Of a stretch of DNA of 20,005 bases, positions 1 to 7,101 are shown piece by piece. The notes below the pieces were generated by a model, which saw only the letters and a program-made list of their open reading frames with translations, ran no database searches and was not told the origin of the DNA. The stretch is taken from positions 1 through 20,005 of the IMG/VR virus record IMGVR_UViG_3300042350_001272. One strand, given 5' to 3'. Origin of the DNA: a virus. The position numbers were made by a program, and so were the translations under genes. Position 1 is the stretch's first letter. Every line of letters begins with the position of its first letter.

Positions 1-741
1 CAACAATCAGCACCTAATGTAAACATTAGTGTTACTGGAAACAGCATGGCAGATATTATGAGAGCTTTAGCAAACATTGAATCAGGGTCGCCTACTATGG
101 CAATGTCTATGGATAGTATGGAAGCCGAAGAAGAAGCGTTTGAAGACTGGGCAAACGAACCAGACGAAGAATACCAAGATCATGAATATATGACTAAAAC
201 CATATCAGGCGGACTAAATCGCGAAAAGAAAATGTATAAACCGGCAGCAGCAGGCGATAACCCAATGGCAATCGAAAGTATCAAAGATCGTCTTTATCGT
301 GCATTGAACGAAAAGAAAGCAAAACCAGACTTCCTTGATATGGACAAAGATGGCGACAAAAAAGAGCCAATGAAAAAAGCTGTTGCTGATAAGAAAAAAG
401 CACCTGTTAAAGAAGGCGCAGATATCAGTCCTAAATATATTAAACATCTACAGTTGGCATTAAGAAACTGGGGGCCAGTGTTATCTCGCAGTGAAGCACG
501 CCAACTTCAAGACATACTAGATAAACAAAGTATTGCTAATATTAAAACTCTTATGAATGCGGACATTCCGCATTTAAGTCAAATGGCTAAACTTTACCTA
601 AGAAACAAAACTCCAGGTGGTATGGTAAATTACAATGAAGCGGCAAAACCAGACTTCCTTGATATGGACAAAGATGGCAATAAAAAAGAGCCAATGAAAA
701 AAGCAGTTGCTGATAAGAAAAAAGCGCCTTTTAAAAAGTAA
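1..741 (+). CDS. Repeat-bearing acidic protein of marine T4-like phages, 5' end outside window
   Basis: The reading frame is open from the first base, and the 15 codons before the ATG at 46 read as plausible protein (NVNISVTGNS), so the gene most likely starts upstream and only its C-terminal part of about 246 residues is visible. Numbering from ATG 46, residues 25-50 are very acidic. Residues 93-120 and 201-228 are near-identical copies of a block with the core DMDKDGDKKEP, followed by a Lys/Ala-rich tail. The DxDxDG pattern looks like a calcium-binding (EF-hand-type) loop, but no full EF-hand is evident. The 'YMTKTISGGLNREKK' and 'GDKKEPMKK' blocks resemble those in proteins of marine T4-like phages, often annotated as structural or hypothetical. 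The gene ends 14 bases before a strong terminator and just upstream of the terminase. Function is unknown; a virion or assembly role is a guess from position. Confidence 0.75.
   Translation, partial: QQSAPNVNISVTGNSMADIMRALANIESGSPTMAMSMDSMEAEEEAFEDWANEPDEEYQDHEYMTKTISGGLNREKKMYKPAAAGDNPMAIESIKDRLYRALNEKKAKPDFLDMDKDGDKKEPMKKAVADKKKAPVKEGADISPKYIKHLQLALRNWGPVLSRSEARQLQDILDKQSIANIKTLMNADIPHLSQMAKLYLRNKTPGGMVNYNEAAKPDFLDMDKDGNKKEPMKKAVADKKKAPFKK
322..405 (+). repeat. In-gene direct repeat, copy A
   Basis: This 84-base unit encodes a 28-residue block beginning KPDFLDMDKDGDKKEP. Copy B at 646-729 differs at only four bases (GAC to AAT, GCT to GCA, GCA to GCG). Such nucleotide-level identity suggests a recent duplication or gene conversion. 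Confidence 0.9.
646..729 (+). repeat. In-gene direct repeat, copy B
   Basis: Second copy of the 84-base unit at 322-405. It forms the C-terminus of the protein, ending three codons before the stop. One residue differs: the second Asp after Gly in DKDGD becomes Asn (DKDGN). Confidence 0.9.
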
Positions 742-754
742 AATTTTAAATATC

Positions 755-778
755 AAATAGCGCCTTCGGGCGCTATTT
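755..778 (+). terminator. Intrinsic terminator with UUCG tetraloop
   Basis: A perfect 10-bp stem (755-764 with 769-778, AAATAGCGCC/GGCGCTATTT) closes a TTCG loop at 765-768 with the stabilising C(UUCG)G arrangement. The 3' arm ends in TTT. It lies between the stop at 741 and the terminase start at 797, so it would separate the upstream structural transcript from the terminase. Confidence 0.85.
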
Positions 779-783
779 TCTTG

Positions 784-791
784 ACTAAATA
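784..791 (+). promoter_or_regulatory. T4-type late promoter-like octamer before terminase
   Basis: ACTAAATA matches the core of the T4-like late promoter (TATAAATA in T4, NATAAATA or CTAAATA variants in marine relatives). It lies directly after the terminator. Only five bases separate it from the ATG at 797, so a start site about six bases downstream would give a nearly leaderless message. No transcript data; AT-rich DNA makes chance matches possible. Confidence 0.5.
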
Positions 792-796
792 TTGTC

Positions 797-2380
797 ATGG
801 GAAAAAGTTTAGACGGCGTTATAACTAAAAAAGCAAATCAAAAAGAAACATACTCGGAAGAGCAGATTCAAGATTTGTTACAGTGTATGGATCCTAATGA
901 TGGATATCTGTACTTTGCAAAACATTTTGCACATATACAGCATCCTGTAAAAGGAAAATTGTTATTTGATCCATATGAATATCAATTAAGATTATTACAC
1001 AGTTATCACAACTACCGTTTTAATATCAACATGATGCCTCGACAAACAGGCAAAACAACCTGTGCAGCAATTTATCTTTGCTGGTATGCAATGTTTCATC
1101 CAGACCAAACAATTCTTATTGCTGCACACAAATATACTGGTGCACAAGAAATTATGGCAAGAGTTCGATATGTATACGAAACTTGCCCAGATTACATTAG
1201 AGCAGGTGTTACAAGCTATAATAAAGGATCTATTGAATTTGAAAACGGGTCTCGTATTGTAAGTCAAACAACTACCGGAAACACAGGACGTGGTATGAGT
1301 ATTTCATTATTATACTGCGACGAGTTTGCCTTTGTGCAGCCTAACATCGCAGAAGAATTTTGGACTTCAATTTCTCCTACTCTAGCAACCGGTGGTCGTG
1401 CTGTTATTACCAGCACACCAAACTCAGACGAAGATACATTTGCTACTATTTGGAAACAAGCAGAAAACAAGTTTGACGAATACGGAAATGAACAAGATGT
1501 AGGTATTAATGGCTTTCATGCATTTCGTGCTGATTGGTGGGAACATCCTGACAGAGACGAAGAATGGAAATCTGCTGAAATCGGTCGTATTGGCGAAGAA
1601 AAGTTCCGTCGTGAATATGGATGCGAATTCTTAGTTTACGACGAAACGTTAATAAATTCTATTAAGTTGGCTGTAATGGAAGGAAACTCACCTGTATTAA
1701 ACATGGGGCAAACTCGCTGGTATAAAAAGCCAAATGCAAAGTACAGTTATGTTGTTGCACTTGATCCTAGTATGGGCACAGGCGGCGACAACGCTGCAAT
1801 ACAAATTGTAGAAATTCCTACTTACGAACAAGTTGGCGAATGGCAACACAACACAACTAGCATACCTGGGCAAATTAGGGTATTAAAAGATGTTTGCAAA
1901 TACATATCTGATGAGTGCAAAAGCGGCGGCAGTAATATATACTGGAGTGTAGAAAACAACGGCTTAGGCGAAGCTGCATTGCTTGTTATAAATGATTTCG
2001 GCGAAGAAAACATTCCAGGACTGTTTACCAGCGAACCTATGCGAAAAGGGCATGTAAGAAAATTCAGAAAAGGATTTAATACAACACACAGTAGTAAAAT
2101 TACTGCATGTTCGAGATTAAAAACAATGATTGAAAACGATCAGCTTAATATAAAAAGTAAACCGTTCATAAGCGAATTAAAAACCTTTATTGCAACCGGT
2201 AGCAGTTTTCAAGCAAAGTCTGGGCAAAGCGACGACTTAATAAGTTCAATGTTACTTGCATTAAGAATAATAAGCGTTATGAAAGACTGGGATCCAAGTG
2301 TTTACAATACCTTTAGTCAAATGCAATCAGATGAAGACTTTGAATTGCCCATGCCAATCTTTGTAAGTTCAAATTATTGA
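797..2380 (+). CDS. 17: Terminase large subunit (gp17-like), ATPase and nuclease
   Basis: This is the motor that packages DNA into the prohead and cuts the concatemer. At 527 residues it is somewhat shorter than T4 gp17 (610). The N-terminal ATPase domain has Walker A at residues 81-88 (PRQTGKTT), Walker B at 171-177 (LLYCDEF, catalytic Glu176) and a coupling motif at 205-209 (TSTPN). The C-terminal RNase H-like nuclease shows its acidic residues in VVALDPSMGTGG (Asp323), WSVENNG (Glu386) and GQSDDLISS (Asp479/480). No clear Shine-Dalgarno sequence precedes the ATG, but a late-promoter-like octamer ends five bases upstream. No small terminase subunit was recognised; it could lie outside the window. 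Confidence 0.97.
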   Translation: MGKSLDGVITKKANQKETYSEEQIQDLLQCMDPNDGYLYFAKHFAHIQHPVKGKLLFDPYEYQLRLLHSYHNYRFNINMMPRQTGKTTCAAIYLCWYAMFHPDQTILIAAHKYTGAQEIMARVRYVYETCPDYIRAGVTSYNKGSIEFENGSRIVSQTTTGNTGRGMSISLLYCDEFAFVQPNIAEEFWTSISPTLATGGRAVITSTPNSDEDTFATIWKQAENKFDEYGNEQDVGINGFHAFRADWWEHPDRDEEWKSAEIGRIGEEKFRREYGCEFLVYDETLINSIKLAVMEGNSPVLNMGQTRWYKKPNAKYSYVVALDPSMGTGGDNAAIQIVEIPTYEQVGEWQHNTTSIPGQIRVLKDVCKYISDECKSGGSNIYWSVENNGLGEAALLVINDFGEENIPGLFTSEPMRKGHVRKFRKGFNTTHSSKITACSRLKTMIENDQLNIKSKPFISELKTFIATGSSFQAKSGQSDDLISSMLLALRIISVMKDWDPSVYNTFSQMQSDEDFELPMPIFVSSNY

Positions 2381-2386
2381 TAAATA
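2379..2386 (+). promoter_or_regulatory. T4-type late promoter-like octamer before the 680-residue gene
   Basis: GATAAATA overlaps the terminase stop codon and ends four bases before the ATG at 2391. The close match to NATAAATA and the repeat of the same spacing seen before the terminase support it. As there, a typical start site would leave little or no leader. Confidence 0.55.
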
Positions 2387-2390
2387 CTTT

Positions 2391-4433
2391 ATGAAAAATT
2401 TAAGTTATGTAGCAAATAATCTTTTTAATAAAATCAGAGGACGTTTTTCAGACGTTACTATCGGCGACGAAGACGGTACTGTAACCAACATACCCGAAGA
2501 AGCAAGATATTTTGATTTTAGCTACATGATAGATGGAGTGGACTTAGGCAAAGTTAGTGTTAATATCAGTGAAGATACTGGGTTAACAGTAATCATGTCG
2601 CAAGACTTTGCATCAGGACAAACTGACGATATACAAAATAACTGGTATAGCTTTTTAAAAGAATTAAGACTATTTGCCAAAAAAAATATGATGAACTTTG
2701 ATGTTAGAGATATCAACAAAAATAACTTAACAAAACGAGACTACTCGTTCTTAGCAAACAAAACTTCCGGAGATGAACCCATGGCCGAATCTAAAATGTA
2801 TGGCACAAATAAAACAAGTTATCAGCGTATTGGAAATGCTAGACTAGCTATTAAACATATTGCACCTATAAATGTAGAAAGTGCTACAGGAAGAACACAA
2901 AAAATAAATGCAATCTATATCGAGTCGCCAACTGGTGAGCGTTTTAAATATCCATATAAACATCTAAGCGGTGCAAGAGCAATGGCAATGCATGTTAGTG
3001 AAGGCGGCAATGCATACGACGATTTCGGAAAATACATCTCCGGTCTTTCAGAAGAAATTTCAAAACTACGCAAGTTTAGCCAATACATAAATCGCAGTAG
3101 TGTAGTAGCCGAAGGATTGGCAGATTATGTAGGCATTGTAAAAGAGCGTGTTGCAACTATTAAAAAAGAAATTCAAAATCTACAAAAACCATCATATTAT
3201 TCAGAAGCAGTATCAAGTTATACAGTACCAGTTGTAGAAGATGTTCCAGATGACGTTTCCGAAAATTGGATAGACCAGCTTACTATCAAACAATTCAACG
3301 AAGAACTCAAGGACGTATTTCCATACATTTATAAACTAGTAGGCGAAGCAACAAAAGCCAAGGAACTGTCATTTGACGATGTTGTGGCGGAAGCAAATGC
3401 AATGAAGGGCGAAGACCCTTGCTGGAAAGACTACAAGATGGTAGGCACTAAGAAAAAAGGCGGGCGCGAAGTTCCTAACTGTGTACCAGAAGAAATGGCA
3501 CTAGAAGCAGCATTTGAAAAATCAATGGGTCAGTTTAGCGAAGCATATATTAATACAAGCAAAGACGCTATGGCAGTACTAGGAAATCTACGCAAAATAG
3601 GCAAGTCGATCGAGTTAGGCCAAGGTGCATACGACGGTAATCTTGCGGGCGAATATGTTAACGATGTTTATGATGTTATTTCATGGCTAGAAGCCAATGC
3701 CGACACAAGTGATCCTAAATTCCAACAAGTTATCAGACCTGTAATAGAATTGCGTAAGAAAGCTAAAAGTATGGAGCGTGAACCAGGCAGTGGCAAAAAC
3801 GCAGCGTTTGGTAACGAGATTGTAAACACATTATATCCGCTAATGCAGTGGATTGAAATGAATGCACAAGCAGGCCGCGAATCAGATGTTGGTGAAGGTT
3901 TCAAAAGCAAATTAGCAATGCTTGCACTGTTGGGACTAACCGGTTATGGCGCAATGAAGATGACTGATCCAACAAATACACCGTTAGGTCAAGCACTACA
4001 ACAAGCAGCACAACAAGGCGACGAAGAAGCAGCATATCACTTAAAAAAATTAGGCGCATACATCGATGCAGGCGATTCGGGAACATTAAAACAATTAAAC
4101 TTCCAATATATAGATGAGCCAGATTCGATGAAAGATAACGCAGATACCCCATCTAGCACCATAACAGCACCGATGAGCATGTCTCAAGAAAAGCCAAAGA
4201 CACCACTTGGAGAGTTCATTCTGTCTTACTTTGACAGAGAAAACGGAACATTTCCAAAAGGCCCAACAGCAGTTCTCACTATGGTAGAAAAAGATTACGG
4301 TACACAATATGTAAAGCCGGCTGCTAAATTTATTCAAAAAGTTGAGGCAACTGTTGCTAAACGTAACGCACAAGAAACATTAAATTCTCGTTATCCACAA
4401 ACAGAAATTATAAAACAGTTAGCGGGTCTATGA
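2391..4433 (+). CDS. Conserved marine-phage protein of unknown function, possibly virion-associated
   Basis: The 680-residue product has no catalytic motif I can name. Residues about 135-230 contain a block with 'IESPTGERFKYPYKHLSGARAMAMHVSEGG' character (shown in part) that resembles conserved proteins of marine T4-like phages. Residues about 362-388 hold a short block beginning DPCWKDYKMVGTKKKGG and ending EVPNCVPEE, a motif I have seen in several otherwise unrelated marine phage proteins. The N-terminal third looks like a mixed alpha/beta domain; the middle is helical and acidic. Residues about 505-520 (LAMLALLGLTGYGAM) are hydrophobic but flanked by charged helices, so a membrane segment is uncertain. 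It follows the terminase by ten bases and probably shares late expression. A structural or internal-head role is inference only. Confidence 0.8.
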   Translation: MKNLSYVANNLFNKIRGRFSDVTIGDEDGTVTNIPEEARYFDFSYMIDGVDLGKVSVNISEDTGLTVIMSQDFASGQTDDIQNNWYSFLKELRLFAKKNMMNFDVRDINKNNLTKRDYSFLANKTSGDEPMAESKMYGTNKTSYQRIGNARLAIKHIAPINVESATGRTQKINAIYIESPTGERFKYPYKHLSGARAMAMHVSEGGNAYDDFGKYISGLSEEISKLRKFSQYINRSSVVAEGLADYVGIVKERVATIKKEIQNLQKPSYYSEAVSSYTVPVVEDVPDDVSENWIDQLTIKQFNEELKDVFPYIYKLVGEATKAKELSFDDVVAEANAMKGEDPCWKDYKMVGTKKKGGREVPNCVPEEMALEAAFEKSMGQFSEAYINTSKDAMAVLGNLRKIGKSIELGQGAYDGNLAGEYVNDVYDVISWLEANADTSDPKFQQVIRPVIELRKKAKSMEREPGSGKNAAFGNEIVNTLYPLMQWIEMNAQAGRESDVGEGFKSKLAMLALLGLTGYGAMKMTDPTNTPLGQALQQAAQQGDEEAAYHLKKLGAYIDAGDSGTLKQLNFQYIDEPDSMKDNADTPSSTITAPMSMSQEKPKTPLGEFILSYFDRENGTFPKGPTAVLTMVEKDYGTQYVKPAAKFIQKVEATVAKRNAQETLNSRYPQTEIIKQLAGL

Positions 4434-4474
4434 TTCGCTAACACCTTAATAATATTAAAAAAAATACTTGACAA

Positions 4475-4482
4475 GATAAATA
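4475..4482 (+). promoter_or_regulatory. Late promoter-like octamer upstream of gene 32
   Basis: GATAAATA sits 73 bases before the gp32 start. A start site about six bases downstream falls at 4488, exactly where the leader hairpin begins. A sigma70-like -35 hexamer, TTGACA, overlaps just upstream at 4468-4473, but the matching -10 position 17 bases away (TAGTTT, 4491-4496) is poor, so the late reading is preferred. Confidence 0.5.
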
Positions 4483-4486
4483 ATAT

Positions 4487-4524
4487 TGTGTAGTTTAGTA
4501 ACTGTGCTACACATTAAAGGCACA
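4487..4524 (+). promoter_or_regulatory. Candidate pseudoknot in the gene 32 leader RNA
   Basis: A 7-bp stem TGTGTAG/CTACACA (4487-4493 with 4507-4513) closes a 13-base loop. The last four loop bases TGTG (4503-4506) can pair with CACA at 4521-4524, giving an H-type pseudoknot. The next 30 bases to the Shine-Dalgarno site are A-rich and look unstructured. In T4, gene 32 mRNA is translationally autoregulated by gp32 loading from a 5' pseudoknot about 40-70 bases before the start codon; this element lies 32-69 bases before ATG 4556. A competing 5-bp hairpin TGTGC/GCACA (4503-4507 with 4520-4524) is also possible. Confidence 0.5.
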
Positions 4525-4541
4525 AATGCATAGGCAATAAC

Positions 4542-4548
4542 AAGGAGG
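4542..4548 (+). promoter_or_regulatory. Strong ribosome binding site of gene 32
   Basis: AAGGAGG, a full anti-16S match, lies seven bases before the ATG at 4556. It is the strongest site in the window, fitting a protein made in large stoichiometric amounts. Confidence 0.9.
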
Positions 4549-4555
4549 CAATACT

Positions 4556-5539
4556 ATGGCATCATTAGCAGAAATCCGCGCGAAACTTAAAGAACAGGAA
4601 ACACGTTCTAGCGGTAATAATCAAAACACCGGCGGCGACAACGCAATTTATCCATTCTGGAACATGGCAGAAGGCCAAACTGCAACCATTCGTTTTCTTC
4701 CAGATGGCAATACTTCAAACGACTTCTTTTGGGTAGAACGTGCAATGATTAAACTTCCTTTTGCAGGAGTAAAAGGAGAAACCGAGTCACGTCCTGTTCA
4801 AGTACAAGTTCCGTGCATGGAAATGTATGGTGAATCTTGCCCAATTCTTACCGAAGTTCGTCCGTGGTTTAAAGATCCTACTCTTGAAGATCTAGGACGC
4901 AAGTATTGGAAAAAGCGTAGTTACCTCTTCCAAGGATTTGTATCTGATAATCCGATCAAAGAAGATACTACGCCGGATAATCCGATTCGACGTTTTATCA
5001 TCGGTCCTCAAATCTTCCAGCTTATTAAAGCAGCACTTATGGATCCTGACATGGAAGAACTACCAACAGATTACACTGCTGGTGTTGACTTCCGTCTTAA
5101 CAAAGGGTCTAAAGGTGGCTATGCAGACTATGGTGCAAGTAACTGGGCTCGTCGTGACCGTCCGTTGTCGGATTCGGAAATGAAAGCAATTAACGAGTTT
5201 GGACTGTATAACCTCGGTGACTTCCTTCCTAAGAAGCCCACAGATGTTGAGCTTAAAGTCATTAAAGAAATGTTTGAAGCTTCAGTTGACGGTGAAGCAT
5301 ACGATGCAGATCGTTGGAGCCAATATTTCCGTCCTAGCGGCATGGCAGCTCGTACTGGAGATCCTGTTGCATCGTCTAAAACCATTGTAAATGACGAAGA
5401 TGATGACATTGGTTTTAAATCAAATGAAGAAGCAGCTAGAGCCGCAGCATCTGTGTCTAAACCTGCACCTGTAACTAATACAGCATCTACTGGCGCACAA
5501 GATATTCTTGCAAAGATTCGTGCTCGTCAGAACGGGTAA
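4556..5539 (+). CDS. 32: gp32-like single-stranded DNA-binding protein
   Basis: This coats single-stranded DNA cooperatively in replication, recombination and repair. It is 327 residues, against 301 for T4 gp32. The N-terminal basic segment (SLAEIRAKLKEQ, residues 3-14) is the place of the T4 B domain that drives cooperativity. The core begins near residue 30 with FWNMAEGQTATIRFLPDG, typical of the family in marine phages. An acidic patch (NDEDDD, about residues 282-287) corresponds to the T4 C-terminal protein-interaction region. The zinc-ligand set of T4 gp32 (His64, Cys77, Cys87, Cys90) is not reproduced: only Cys87 and Cys95 are seen. After the acidic patch there is an Ala/Ser-rich linker and a basic tail, AQDILAKIRARQNG, that echoes the N-terminal segment. 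Confidence 0.93.
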   Translation: MASLAEIRAKLKEQETRSSGNNQNTGGDNAIYPFWNMAEGQTATIRFLPDGNTSNDFFWVERAMIKLPFAGVKGETESRPVQVQVPCMEMYGESCPILTEVRPWFKDPTLEDLGRKYWKKRSYLFQGFVSDNPIKEDTTPDNPIRRFIIGPQIFQLIKAALMDPDMEELPTDYTAGVDFRLNKGSKGGYADYGASNWARRDRPLSDSEMKAINEFGLYNLGDFLPKKPTDVELKVIKEMFEASVDGEAYDADRWSQYFRPSGMAARTGDPVASSKTIVNDEDDDIGFKSNEEAARAAASVSKPAPVTNTASTGAQDILAKIRARQNG

Positions 5540-5548
5540 AAACAATAT

Positions 5549-5575
5549 TATAGGCGTGTTCAAAGCACGCCTATA
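5549..5575 (+). terminator. Hairpin after gene 32, probable terminator or mRNA-stabilising stem
   Basis: A perfect 10-bp stem TATAGGCGTG/CACGCCTATA (5549-5558 with 5566-5575) has a 7-base loop, and begins ten bases after the gp32 stop. No T-run follows directly; the next T-rich stretch is at 5586-5591. It may therefore terminate inefficiently or protect the 3' end of the gene 32 message. Confidence 0.65.
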
Positions 5576-5609
5576 ACCGTTATTGCTTTTTATATTAGGA
5601 GATAAACAA

Positions 5610-5798
5610 ATGGCAAAAATTAACAAGCTAGTTAAAGTAAATGATAACATCTCTGTTAACCGTTACGATAACGGATGGATGGTAGAAATCAACGGTCGTG
5701 ATAAAAAAGATGACTGGAAATCAGTAAAAGTGATGTGTGCGTCAGAAGACGAACTGTTTGCACTCATTAAAGAATACAATGGAATGGAGCTCGAATAA
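5610..5798 (+). CDS. Small conserved-looking protein between gp32 and UvsX
   Basis: The 62-residue product begins MAKINKLVKVNDNISVN and contains alternating hydrophobic segments suggesting a small beta-rich fold with a C-terminal helix (ASEDELFALIKEYNGMELE). I do not recognise a family. An in-frame ATG at 5583 would add nine residues, but AGGAGA at 5597-5602 lies seven bases before ATG 5610, which decides the start. The stop is two bases before the uvsX start, so the two genes are probably translated from one message. Context suggests a replication or recombination accessory role, which is inference. Confidence 0.78.
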   Translation: MAKINKLVKVNDNISVNRYDNGWMVEINGRDKKDDWKSVKVMCASEDELFALIKEYNGMELE

Positions 5799-5800
5799 GC

Positions 5801-6874
5801 ATGGCAACAAAGGCATTTGATCCAAGCAAATTCCGAAACTCGCTAACAAAGAGTATCAAAGGAATGAGTGCAGGGTTCCACGACCCAACTGATTGGATCA
5901 GCACTGGTAACTATGCTCTTAATTACTTGCTTAGTGGCGACTTTAAAAAAGGTATTCCGTTGGGCAAAGTAAGTGTGTTTGCTGGAGAATCAGGCGCAGG
6001 TAAATCTTATATTGTGTCTGGTAACATTGTAAAACATGCACAAGAACAAGGTATTTTTGTTGTTCTTATTGATACTGAAAACGCTCTTGACGAAACTTGG
6101 TTACAAGCACTAGGTGTTGACACTAACGAAGACAGATTGCTTAAACTTAACATGGCAATGATCGATGACGTTGCTAAAACTATCTCAACATTTATGGACG
6201 ATTACCGTAGCATGAATGAAGCAGATCGTCCTAAGGTATTGTTTGTTATTGACAGTCTTGGTATGCTTATGACTCCTACCGAAGTTAACCAGTTTGAAGC
6301 AGGTGACATGAAGGGTGACATGGGTCGTAAGGCTAAAGCACTTAAAGCACTTGTGACTAACTGTGTTAACATGTTTGGTTCATACAACGTAGGTATGGTT
6401 GTTACTAATCACACTTATGCATCTCAAGATATGTTTGATCCTGATGATAAAATTTCAGGAGGTTCGGGTTTTGTGTATGCATCGTCAATGGTAGTAGCAA
6501 TGAAGAAGTTGAAGCTTAAAGAAGACGAAGATGGCAACAAAACATCTGAAGTAAACGGCATTCGTGCTGCATGTAAAGTGATGAAAACACGTTATGCAAA
6601 ACCGTTTGAAGGTGTACAAGTAAAAATTCCATATGAAACTGGCATGGATCCTTACAGTGGATTGTTTGACATGTTTGAAAAATGGGGTGTTCTTGAAAAG
6701 CAAGGAAACCGTTACAAGTACGTCGATATCGAGGGTGTTGAAACTTTAGAGTATCGTAAAAACTGGACAGGAGAACTACTCGAAATGGTGATGTCCGATT
6801 TGCCCAATAAAAAGCAAGTTGAGGTAAATATCGAGAACACAAACGAAGAAGTTGTGGATACCATTGAGGAGTAA
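5801..6874 (+). CDS. uvsX: UvsX, RecA-like recombinase
   Basis: UvsX forms a filament on single-stranded DNA and performs strand exchange for recombination-dependent replication and repair. At 357 residues it is near T4 UvsX (391). The RecA-type ATPase core shows Walker A at residues 62-69 (GESGAGKS), the catalytic Glu in DTENA (91-95) and Walker B at 146-152 (VLFVIDS). A glycine-rich segment, KISGGSGFVYASS (about 217-229), matches the region after the L2 loop. The C-terminus is acidic (NTNEEVVDTIEE). It follows the 62-residue gene by two bases and is followed by the 73-residue gene and uvsY, giving a compact recombination operon. Confidence 0.96.
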   Translation: MATKAFDPSKFRNSLTKSIKGMSAGFHDPTDWISTGNYALNYLLSGDFKKGIPLGKVSVFAGESGAGKSYIVSGNIVKHAQEQGIFVVLIDTENALDETWLQALGVDTNEDRLLKLNMAMIDDVAKTISTFMDDYRSMNEADRPKVLFVIDSLGMLMTPTEVNQFEAGDMKGDMGRKAKALKALVTNCVNMFGSYNVGMVVTNHTYASQDMFDPDDKISGGSGFVYASSMVVAMKKLKLKEDEDGNKTSEVNGIRAACKVMKTRYAKPFEGVQVKIPYETGMDPYSGLFDMFEKWGVLEKQGNRYKYVDIEGVETLEYRKNWTGELLEMVMSDLPNKKQVEVNIENTNEEVVDTIEE

Positions 6875-6879
6875 TTGTA

Positions 6880-7101
6880 ATGGACGAAAGCCAGATTGCA
6901 GACATTTGGAATCTTTTTAAAGAGTACTTGGACAAAAAACATGTCGAACTAGCAGCAGAAAAGTTTGTTGACTTGCTAGCAGATTATGGTGTAGACGATA
7001 TTACATTTAAAGAAGTATCGGGTACAGACAAATATCTCGATAATGCTATCAATTATTATTTAGATTTAGATTCTGAGTATAACGACGAAGAGGACGACTA
7101 A
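6880..7101 (+). CDS. 73-residue acidic protein between uvsX and uvsY
   Basis: The product is strongly acidic, with a C-terminus DSEYNDEEDD. Residues 5-35 look like two amphipathic helices (IADIWNLFKEYLDKKHVELAAEKF). No family was recognised. GAGGAG at 6866-6871, overlapping the uvsX end, is eight bases before the start and supports it. Its stop overlaps the uvsY start by one base (TAATG), so translation is coupled to both recombination genes. A DNA-mimic or UvsX/UvsY partner role is possible but unsupported beyond position and charge. Confidence 0.82.
   Translation: MDESQIADIWNLFKEYLDKKHVELAAEKFVDLLADYGVDDITFKEVSGTDKYLDNAINYYLDLDSEYNDEEDD

Noticed and set aside
780-785. TTGACT as a -35 element before the terminase
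   Set aside because: A -10 at the usual distance would lie inside the coding region; the overlapping late octamer is a simpler reading.
214-798. Minus-strand open frames opposite the first gene
   Set aside because: They are Phe/Cys-rich mirror images of the Lys-rich repeat and have no ribosome sites.
4468-4496. Sigma70 promoter TTGACA-N17-TAGTTT before gene 32
   Set aside because: The -10 is poor and the start would fall inside the leader hairpin; the overlapping GATAAATA fits better. Not fully excluded.
5583-5609. Longer start for the 62-residue protein
   Set aside because: The strong AGGAGA site at 5597-5602 lies inside this extension and serves ATG 5610.
6516-6935. 139-codon minus-strand open frame opposite uvsX
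   Set aside because: It lies within a well-supported recombinase gene and its composition is that of an antisense reading.
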